A program made the position numbers and the translations under genes. The notes beneath the pieces are model-generated. The model did no database searches, was not told where the DNA came from, and saw only the letters and a list, made by a program, of their open reading frames with translations. A DNA stretch of 12,065 nucleotides from an uncultured Solirubrobacteraceae bacterium (lineage in GTDB: Bacteria; Actinomycetota; Thermoleophilia; Solirubrobacterales; Solirubrobacteraceae), in the NCBI GenBank assembly GCA_955652215.1, contig CATPAX010000021.1, positions 1 through 12,065 on the forward strand, in the 5' to 3' direction. This document shows, piece after piece, positions 5,810-12,065 of the stretch; the first letter of the stretch is position 1, and each line of letters begins with the position of its first letter.

Positions 5810-8800
5810 GCCGGTGCTCCGCGATCGAGAGCGTCGCTGAGCGCCTCGACCAGGCCCGGCGCTGGCCGCCAGCCGAACACCCCACAAGGACTCCCGTCGA
5901 GCACTGGAGTCGCGTGTCCTGTCATCCCACGCAGGAACAGGTATGCGACCCCGGCCAGCTGGCGATCGCAGGAGTAGTCCCGAACCCGCCAGCGCAGGTA
6001 GCGGTGAAGCGCCACCGTGTAGAGCAACGCTTGTAGCGCGTAGTGGCGTCGGTACATCTCGACGCGGAGCGCCTCAGGACGGTAGTGCCAGGTGGTCAGC
6101 GGCTCGTCCGGGCCGGCAAGCCAATTGGTCTTGTAGTCGACCACGGCGAAGCTCGTGCCATCTACCCCCTCGATGCGCACCACGAGGTCAAGAGTGCCGG
6201 TCAGATAGCCGCGGAAGGACTGGCGCAGAGCGGGCTCCGCGAGCCGATCGGCATACCCGGCAAGAGGGTCAGCCGGCCCTACCCACTCTCGGAGGACCTC
6301 CGCGATCGTGCGCAGGCGCAGCCAGCCGTCCGGGTTCTCGCCGCCCGCGATCGGGAGCTCGAACACCAGTTCGTCGAGCCGATCGCCGGGGCTGAAGTCG
6401 CGCAAGCGCCGGCCGCCCAGCACCTGCCCAAGCGGAGTCTCGATCGCTGCGCGAAGTCCGTTGCACAGGGCGACCGGATCGCCGATCTCGATAGAGCGCC
6501 CCACGGCGAGCGCCTGGCAACGCGCGGCCAGCTCGGCGTCGATGTCGCCGGCATCGAACTCGGTCAGCTCGAGCATCCGGTGAACGAACGTCCCGACCTC
6601 GAGTCCCACCGGCAGCGTGGCGAGTGGCGAGGCGACCTCGAGCTCCGGGTCGACCGCCGGGACGCCGCTCACCGGCGGCTCCTCGGTCGCCGGCTCATCG
6701 GTGATCACCGGCTCCTCCGGCTCGCTTGCGACGAGCGGATCGTGGCTCCCGGCGGTGATGTCGCTGTAGGAGGTACGCCGCCAGCGGAGGTCGAGCGTGC
6801 GGTCAAACGGCGCGGCGCTCAGCGCCGCTTGCGGCGAGAGCCCGGGCCGCCAGATGGCGGGCAGCCCGAGCGCCGAGCGCTCGACGCTGACCGCGCCCGG
6901 GGCCTGCTCGGCGAGCGACTGAAAGCGACTGCGGGCGGCTTCATCGTCCGGGGTGAACTTCCCGGCGGTCGCGACGTTCCCGTCGTCATCGCGGAAGAAC
7001 AACAGGCGTCCGAGCGGCGAGTCGCGGCTGTCCCACGAGCCGGCCCACCAGATCACGGCCTGGTGGCGCGCCCGGGTCAGGGCCACGTACGCGATCCGCA
7101 GGTCTTCGCCTCGCTCCTCGGCGATCGACTGCTGGCGGTGGCGCTGGAACTCGGGCCCTTCGAGCGCCACGTCGAGCACGCGCTCGTTTCCCGCCGAGGG
7201 GTCGTGGAAGGACACCGGCTGGCCGTCCCGCGAGCTTGTCGCTTCCCACAGGAATGGCACGTACACGATCGGGAACTCGAGGCCCTTGCTGCGGTGGATG
7301 GTCAGCACCTGCACCGCCTCCGAGTCGGACTCGAGGCGGCGGCTACGCTCCTCGTCGCTCGTATCGGCTCCGGCTTCGACGATCCGCCGGCGAAGCCACG
7401 CGGTCAGCGCGGTCGTGCCGAGGCCCTCGGCCAGCCGGGCCTCGTGCAGCAGCTGGCCGATGTGACGGAGGTCGGTCAGTCGACGCTCGCCGTCGACCCG
7501 CCCGAGCATCCTCGCGCTCAGCCCCTCCATCAGCGTGATCGTCTGCACCAGCGAGGCGACCCCGCCTGTGCGCAGCACTCTGGCCCATTCATGAAGGCGG
7601 CGGTGGACCTCTCCCCAAGCCGCCTCGTCGGCGCTGGCGATCCGCTCGGGTGCCCACCCGATGAAATCGGTCAGCGCAGCTGAGTGCGCCCGTGAGATCG
7701 AAGCGGGCCGCTCGATCGCCTCGAGCAGGCGCAACCAGTCACGTGCGGCGTCGGTCGCGAATACGCTCCCCGCGCCGTTGATCACGGCGGGAACTCCGGC
7801 GCTCTCGAGCGCCGAGCGGACGAGCGCTGCGCTCTGGTTGGTCCGCACCAGCACTGCAAGATGGCCGGGGCAAACCCGCTCGTAGCCAACTGTCGTGCCG
7901 CCCGCGTCGCGAGTCTCGATCTCCGCTCCCGCCGACAGGAGCTCGACAAGGTCTGAGGCGAGGTCCTTGGCGATGTGCTCCCGGGCCGAGTCCTTGCGGG
8001 CGTAGCCGTAGTTCGTGAGCTCGAGCGATTCGCGCGGGACGACGCGAATACGCAGCGGCGCGTCATGTGGCGCTCCGCGCAGCCGCGGCCTGTCGTTTGC
8101 GGGGGCGGCGTGGACACGGCGATAGACGATCCCCTCCTCGCCGAGTTTCGCGTTCCCGAATAGCGCGTCGTAGGCGTCGATCAGTCCCTGGTCGCTGCGC
8201 CAGTTGGTGGTCAGCGTCGCCTGGGCGACGGCGTCCTGTGCGGCCTCCAGGTAGGCGTGCACGTCGGCGCCACGGAAGGCATAGATCGCCTGCTTGGGGT
8301 CGGCGATCAGCACAAGGGTGCGGCCAGGTCCCCCGAACGCACGGCGCATGATCGACCACTGGACCGGGTCGGTGTCCTGGAACTCGTCGACCAGGACCAC
8401 CTCGTACGCGGTGCGCAGCGTGGCGGCAATCGCATCGCCGTCGGGTCCATGGAGGGCGTCGTCCAGAATCGCGAGCAGGTCGTCGTAGGTGACGACGCCC
8501 GCGCGGCGCTTTCGCTGCTCGAGCTCTGACCGTGCCCTGAGCGCGAGCCTCTGGCGCATCTCGGGGATCTCTCCAGTTGCCGGAACGATCGCCGCGGTTG
8601 GATGCTCGATCGCGAACCGGGCGATCTCGAGAGCCTCGGCACGCCGTAGCGGCGGTGCCGCCTCTCGGTGGAAGCGGCGCACGTACAAATCGTCGACCAC
8701 CTCGGAGACGAGGTCGCTGACATCCTCGGCCAGGCTCGCGCCCGGCTCGAGATCCGCAGCGATGCCGAGCCCGCCGATCACCTCCTGGCAGAAGCCATGG

Positions 8801-9171
8801 ATCGTGGCGATCGTCGCTCCGTCGAAGTCCGCAAGCGCTCGCTTCAGCCGGGCGCTGCGCAGACGCACGACCTCTGGTGGGCCCGAGGCGAGCAGCTCGA
8901 CCACCTGGTCGTCGCCCATCGCGAACCCGGCGCGCGCCCGGGCGAGACCTTGCTCGACGGTCCCGAGCCGATCCCTGACGCGCTCGCGCAGCTCGCCGGT
9001 GGCCATCCGCGTGAAGGTGACCAGCAGGATGCGCTCCAGCGGAATGCCCTCGGCTACGTACCGCGCCGCAAGCGCTGCGATCGCGTACGTCTTGCCCGTC
9101 CCCGCGCTGGCCTCGAGCACGGTCACGCCAGCGGGCAGCGGGCCTGTCACGTCAAACGGCGGCGCGCTCAT
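5806..9171 (-). CDS. recB: RecBCD enzyme subunit RecB (3'-5' helicase and nuclease)
   Basis: A 1121-residue UvrD/SF1A helicase fused to a RecB-family nuclease, close to the usual length of about 1180. Helicase motifs are ASAGTGKT (21-28), VTFTRMATGELRERV (51-65), TIHGFCQE (123-130), VDEFQDTDPVQW (261-272), ADPKQAIYAFRGAD (290-303), TNWRSD (322-327), VLTIHRSKGLEFPIVYVP (622-639) and RIAYVALTRAR (692-702). A Pro/Glu-rich linker (about 815-846) leads to the nuclease domain, with H864 in VGTFVHRMLE, D995 in GTLDLVV, D1012 and K1014 in VVDYKTNW, and QALLYTVALHRYLR (1047-1060). These match E. coli H956, D1067, D1080 and K1082, so nuclease activity is expected. ATG 9171 overlaps the recC TGA (ATGA) and has a perfect AGGAGGT upstream; an upstream in-frame start at 9210 is rejected because it would sit inside recC. 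RecB unwinds and degrades DNA from broken ends and loads RecA. Confidence 0.97.
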   Translation of the reverse strand: MSAPPFDVTGPLPAGVTVLEASAGTGKTYAIAALAARYVAEGIPLERILLVTFTRMATGELRERVRDRLGTVEQGLARARAGFAMGDDQVVELLASGPPEVVRLRSARLKRALADFDGATIATIHGFCQEVIGGLGIAADLEPGASLAEDVSDLVSEVVDDLYVRRFHREAAPPLRRAEALEIARFAIEHPTAAIVPATGEIPEMRQRLALRARSELEQRKRRAGVVTYDDLLAILDDALHGPDGDAIAATLRTAYEVVLVDEFQDTDPVQWSIMRRAFGGPGRTLVLIADPKQAIYAFRGADVHAYLEAAQDAVAQATLTTNWRSDQGLIDAYDALFGNAKLGEEGIVYRRVHAAPANDRPRLRGAPHDAPLRIRVVPRESLELTNYGYARKDSAREHIAKDLASDLVELLSAGAEIETRDAGGTTVGYERVCPGHLAVLVRTNQSAALVRSALESAGVPAVINGAGSVFATDAARDWLRLLEAIERPASISRAHSAALTDFIGWAPERIASADEAAWGEVHRRLHEWARVLRTGGVASLVQTITLMEGLSARMLGRVDGERRLTDLRHIGQLLHEARLAEGLGTTALTAWLRRRIVEAGADTSDEERSRRLESDSEAVQVLTIHRSKGLEFPIVYVPFLWEATSSRDGQPVSFHDPSAGNERVLDVALEGPEFQRHRQQSIAEERGEDLRIAYVALTRARHQAVIWWAGSWDSRDSPLGRLLFFRDDDGNVATAGKFTPDDEAARSRFQSLAEQAPGAVSVERSALGLPAIWRPGLSPQAALSAAPFDRTLDLRWRRTSYSDITAGSHDPLVASEPEEPVITDEPATEEPPVSGVPAVDPELEVASPLATLPVGLEVGTFVHRMLELTEFDAGDIDAELAARCQALAVGRSIEIGDPVALCNGLRAAIETPLGQVLGGRRLRDFSPGDRLDELVFELPIAGGENPDGWLRLRTIAEVLREWVGPADPLAGYADRLAEPALRQSFRGYLTGTLDLVVRIEGVDGTSFAVVDYKTNWLAGPDEPLTTWHYRPEALRVEMYRRHYALQALLYTVALHRYLRWRVRDYSCDRQLAGVAYLFLRGMTGHATPVLDGSPCGVFGWRPAPGLVEALSDALDRGAPA
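5817..5820 (-). promoter_or_regulatory. Ribosome binding site of recD inside the end of recB
   Basis: GGAG lies 7 nt upstream of the ATG at 5809, within recB. A second, slightly better SD (AGGAG, 5797-5801) serves the alternative ATG at 5788. The start choice therefore cannot be settled from the sequence alone. Confidence 0.5.
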
Positions 9172-12065
9172 CGGGTCGAGACCTCCTCGTAGCGAAGCGG
9201 TCCTTGCCACAGCCGGCGAGCGAGCCGTCCGAGTCGCGATGCCTCCGACATCTCCCAGCCGGGCCCTTGCTCATCCTCGCGCGGCGCCTGGACCAGCAAC
9301 TCTTCGAACTTGTGTACTCCCGCCAGTACCAGCTGGTGCTCGAGCGCCGCGTCCTCTCCCGGGATCCGCCACCGCGTCGCCCACGCCTGCCGTCCTGCCG
9401 CGACCGGGTCCTCACCCCCGGCCGCCGCCTGCGCATATGCCGCCGAGGTCAGGCAGTAGAGAGGAAGCGGCTCGCGCATTCCGCGGCCGTACAGGTCGGC
9501 CAGCGCTGAGAGCTGCTCGCACGCGATCCGCCGGCGGCCCTCGGCATCTCCCGCCAGGGGCTTGATCGCAGCGACCATCACCGAGTCCTTGTCGGGGCCA
9601 CGTCCCACGGTCGCGGCCGAGAACGCCGTCTCGGGGTGAGACGCGCTCACCGCGAGCAGCTTCACCCATGTGGCCAGGCGGTGCCTGGCGGACGCCCGCG
9701 AGTAGGTCGCGCTCAGCAGTAGCTGGTCGCGGACGCCCGCGACGCTCCCGCTGAGGAGGGTGCCGCCCGGCAGGGTCACGTGTACGTCGACCGGGGTTGG
9801 CTTCGCATCGGTGGCCCCCATGCCGCGAGCCGCGCCAAGGATCGAGTCGACAGTCCGGTAGAGCGCTTTCAGCACCGGCTCGCCGAGGAACCCCGGAGGC
9901 AAAGTGCCGCGAGCAATCTCGGCCAGGCCCGCGGCGCGCCCGTCGACGCCGGCAAGACGCGCCTCCAGCAGTCGCTGGCCGACCGCCCAGCGTTCCAGGC
10001 CGTCGAGCTCGATCGGCAGCTCGTCGCGGACCTCGTCAGAGATGTCGCGCAGGGTGATACGGAGCCGGCGGCGCAGGAACGCCCGCACGGGATGCTGCAC
10101 GAAGCGCACCAGGTCGTCGAGCTCGATCACCTTGGTGTCAAGAGGCTCGAGTGGGGCGGCGAGAAACGGCCCGGGATGCTTGCGTGGCTCGAGCAGCGCC
10201 CGGGCTCCGGCGAGCGTCGCCCCGTCGAAGCTCCAGGTGAGCTCGGGCACGAGCTCTCCACGCTCGAAGTTGCGGGGGTCAAAGGGCTGAAGCGGATGGC
10301 GCGTGAGCACCTGGCGGCTGGCCGCGTCGTGCGGCGTGCGAGCCGTGGCATCGACTGTGTCGAGCAGCTCTCCGACCGGCACCGCCGGCGGACGCGGCAC
10401 GTTGGTGCGCTCGTCGTTACCCGTGTAGGTGATGATCAGTTGGTCCGTGGCCGCAAGCAGCGCGTCGAGCAGCAGCTGGCGATCCTCGCTGCGGGGGTCG
10501 CGCTCACCGACGTAGGGATCGGCGAGCATCAGATCGTCTCCGTCGCGCGGTGCCTTACGCGGGAACGCTCCGTCGTCTAGGCCCAGCAGGCACACGACCC
10601 GGTGCGGCACCGAGCGCATCGGATAGAGCGTGCACACGGTCATGTGCCCGGTGCGGAAGTTCGCTCTGGTAGGCCTTCCGGCGAGCCGCTCCGCGAGCAG
10701 CGTTCTGACTTCGCCGAAAGCGAGCTCGTCGGCGGACACGGTGAGCGCCGCCTCCTCGACGATCTGATCGAGGATCCGCTGGAGCTCGGCGCGTTGCCAC
10801 GCGTCCCGCGGCCCCGTTGCCGCGAGGCTCTCGGCCGCCGTGGATAGCGCCTGCGCCCAGGCGGCGAGCGGCTTTCGGGAGCGCAGCGAGTCGAGCGCCT
10901 CCTGGAGGCGAGCGATCAGCTCGGCGAAGCGCCCGGCGAGATCGATCGCCGTGCCGTCGACGTCGTCCAGTGGGAGGACGCCTTCGAACAGGCGCTGGTG
11001 ATCCTCGCTCATCGTTACGCCGAGGAGGACCCGATCGAGCCCCGCTCGCCAGGTGCCCGCCGGCACCTGGCTCAGGTGAAACGAGGCTCGATGCTCGGCA
11101 TCAAGGCCCCAGCGGATTCCGGAGTCGCTGACCCAGCTCTGGAGCCTGGCGAGATCGTCGTCGCTCAGGTGAAAGCGGCGGCGGACCGGGTCGCGATCGG
11201 CGAAGTCGAGGACTTGCGGAGCGGTTACGCGTTCGGAGACCAGCTCGAGCAGATCGGAGAGCATCGCGAGCAGCGCATTGGTCTGGCGCAGCGAGCGGTC
11301 GGCCAGGCGAACGCGGAGGTCGACCGGCTCGTCGGATGCCTCGAGAATCGTCTGGGCGCCCCCGGAATCAGTCTCGGTCGTGACTTCGCCCGCCCCGAAC
11401 GTCGCCTGGATCAGCGGCGCGAAGCTTTCGATATCGGGGCACATCACGATCACGTCGCGCGGCTCGAGCGTCTTGTCCTGGGCGAGCACGTGGAGGACCG
11501 CGTCGCGGAGCACCTCGACCTGGCGAGCGCGCCCGTGGCAGGCGTGAACCTGGATGCTTCGATCGTCGGGAGCGAGCATCGGGCGGGTGTCGTCCTGCTC
11601 GGGGAGCGGCGGTCCAGGTGGCTGCCGGTCGGCACGAACGTCCGCCTGGACCCGCTCGAGCAAGGTGGCCTGCTCGAACCGCAGGGGGTGATGGTGGTCA
11701 ACGAGCCCAGACGGGGCGCCGAGCACGAGCTGCGTCTCCGCCTCAGATGAGGGGCCGAGCCCGGGCGGCGTCTCGGGCCCAGATGCCGGGCCGAGCACGA
11801 GGGGCGTCTCGCGCACAGATGCCGGGCCGAGCACGAGCTGCATCTCGCGGGAGTCGCGCCCCCACGATGCGAGCAGCCGGTTCTGGGCGAGCTCCGCGCT
11901 CGGGTCATCGCGGCGCCGCACCATTTGCGCGGCGCCGATCTGCCCGGCGATCGCCTCCCACAGGGCCGGCGACGGATGCAATAGGAACAGGTGCACGTCG
12001 CGCTCGGTGGCCAGGGCGCGGATGACATGCAGCTCGCCGGCCGGAAGCCGCGTCAGGCCGAACAG
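9168..12065 (-). CDS. recC: RecBCD enzyme subunit RecC, 5' end missing (runs off right edge)
   Basis: The frame is open from the window edge to a TGA at 9170-9168, giving 965 residues. E. coli RecC is 1122 residues, so about 200 N-terminal residues are off the window. The visible part begins LFGLTRLPAGELHVIRALA and aligns with recalled E. coli RecC through LLASWGRDSRE (64-74 of the fragment), HACHGRARQVEVL (174-186), RDVIVMCPDIESFAPLIQ (203-220), SDSGIRWGLD (313-322) and TVCTLYPMRSVPHRVVCLLG (476-495). A degenerate C-terminal nuclease-like domain follows. RecC holds RecB and RecD together, splits the duplex and reads the Chi-like signal. It has a helicase fold without ATPase motifs, consistent with none being seen here. 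A GTG at 11996 could be taken as a start, but homology continues upstream to the edge. The 3' end overlaps recB by ATGA. A tandem repeat insert lies at fragment residues 76-121. Confidence 0.95.
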   Translation of the reverse strand: MFGLTRLPAGELHVIRALATERDVHLFLLHPSPALWEAIAGQIGAAQMVRRRDDPSAELAQNRLLASWGRDSREMQLVLGPASVRETPLVLGPASGPETPPGLGPSSEAETQLVLGAPSGLVDHHHPLRFEQATLLERVQADVRADRQPPGPPLPEQDDTRPMLAPDDRSIQVHACHGRARQVEVLRDAVLHVLAQDKTLEPRDVIVMCPDIESFAPLIQATFGAGEVTTETDSGGAQTILEASDEPVDLRVRLADRSLRQTNALLAMLSDLLELVSERVTAPQVLDFADRDPVRRRFHLSDDDLARLQSWVSDSGIRWGLDAEHRASFHLSQVPAGTWRAGLDRVLLGVTMSEDHQRLFEGVLPLDDVDGTAIDLAGRFAELIARLQEALDSLRSRKPLAAWAQALSTAAESLAATGPRDAWQRAELQRILDQIVEEAALTVSADELAFGEVRTLLAERLAGRPTRANFRTGHMTVCTLYPMRSVPHRVVCLLGLDDGAFPRKAPRDGDDLMLADPYVGERDPRSEDRQLLLDALLAATDQLIITYTGNDERTNVPRPPAVPVGELLDTVDATARTPHDAASRQVLTRHPLQPFDPRNFERGELVPELTWSFDGATLAGARALLEPRKHPGPFLAAPLEPLDTKVIELDDLVRFVQHPVRAFLRRRLRITLRDISDEVRDELPIELDGLERWAVGQRLLEARLAGVDGRAAGLAEIARGTLPPGFLGEPVLKALYRTVDSILGAARGMGATDAKPTPVDVHVTLPGGTLLSGSVAGVRDQLLLSATYSRASARHRLATWVKLLAVSASHPETAFSAATVGRGPDKDSVMVAAIKPLAGDAEGRRRIACEQLSALADLYGRGMREPLPLYCLTSAAYAQAAAGGEDPVAAGRQAWATRWRIPGEDAALEHQLVLAGVHKFEELLVQAPREDEQGPGWEMSEASRLGRLARRLWQGPLRYEEVSTR
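9181..9187 (-). promoter_or_regulatory. Ribosome binding site of recB inside the end of recC
   Basis: The minus strand reads AGGAGGT, a perfect anti-SD match, 9 nt before the ATG at 9171 and within the last codons of recC. It fixes the recB start and allows initiation beyond simple coupling. Confidence 0.8.
11703..11840 (-). repeat. 36-bp in-frame tandem repeat (about 3.8 copies) within recC
   Basis: Units lie at 11805-11840, 11769-11804, 11733-11768 and a partial one at 11703-11732. They encode QLVLGPASVRET, PLVLGPASGPET, PPGLGPSSEAET and QLVLGAPSGL. The first two units match at 32 of 36 bases, and the others are more diverged. The insert follows the conserved LLASWGRDSRE segment and precedes LRFEQATLLERVQADV. 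In E. coli RecC this position holds only a short loop, so the repeat probably forms a flexible surface extension. Confidence 0.85.

Noticed and set aside
6043..7683. Long plus-strand open frame (546 codons) opposite recB
   Set aside because: It is antisense to motif-confirmed recB. Its composition (Arg, Gly, Asp, Gln rich) is what GC-rich antisense frames give. No recognisable domain or SD.
8489..9565. Plus-strand open frame opposite recB and recC
   Set aside because: A shadow frame rich in Ser, Arg, Ala and Pro; it crosses the recC-recB junction of two well-supported genes.
9780..11750. Several plus-strand open frames opposite recC
   Set aside because: All lie opposite a RecC frame that matches the family along its length. 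They arise from GC bias and lack motifs or initiation signals.
3887..12065. Frequent CTCGAG/GAGCTCGA-like words across recBCD as Chi-like sites
   Set aside because: They follow from preferred codons (CTC, GAG, ATC, GTC) in GC-rich coding DNA. The Chi sequence of this lineage is unknown to me, and no strand or spacing pattern was evident.

Overview
The window is very GC-rich with strong G/C third-position bias. It carries a recC-recB-recD cluster and an actinobacterial-style GT39 membrane glycosyltransferase with a glycine-rich linker. This points to an Actinomycetota chromosome; a Thermoleophilia/Solirubrobacterales-type organism is my guess from protein style and is not proven by any marker here.

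Layout, left to right. (1) Positions 1-275, minus strand: the first 91 codons of a secreted protein with a clear signal peptide; the rest lies off the left edge. A hairpin lies just upstream of its ATG. (2) Positions 398-1498, minus: a complete PLP-dependent enzyme of the threonine aldolase / beta-eliminating lyase family. (3) Positions 1499-1614: a short divergent intergenic region with a perfect-arm palindrome (GGGTGAA-TG-TTCACCC), a candidate operator. (4) Positions 1615-3853, plus: a GT39/ArnT-like (YkcB-type) polytopic glycosyltransferase whose 5' end is broken by an apparent frameshift (around 1709-1725) and an in-frame TGA (1928-1930) where the family usually has an aromatic residue. 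The remaining ~640 codons are intact. (5) Positions 3887-12065, minus: recC (5' end off the right edge), recB and recD, joined by ATGA start/stop overlaps and convergent with the glycosyltransferase.

The three Rec proteins should form the RecBCD helicase-nuclease for double-strand-break end processing. RecB retains all UvrD-type helicase motifs and the D...DYK nuclease centre, and RecD retains all SF1B motifs. RecC matches the known family over its whole visible length but carries an unusual 36-bp (12-residue) tandem repeat insert near its N-terminal region.

I see no RNA gene, CRISPR array, transposase, phage gene or undescribed multi-gene system. The points most worth checking are the damaged glycosyltransferase start, the recC minisatellite and the palindrome.
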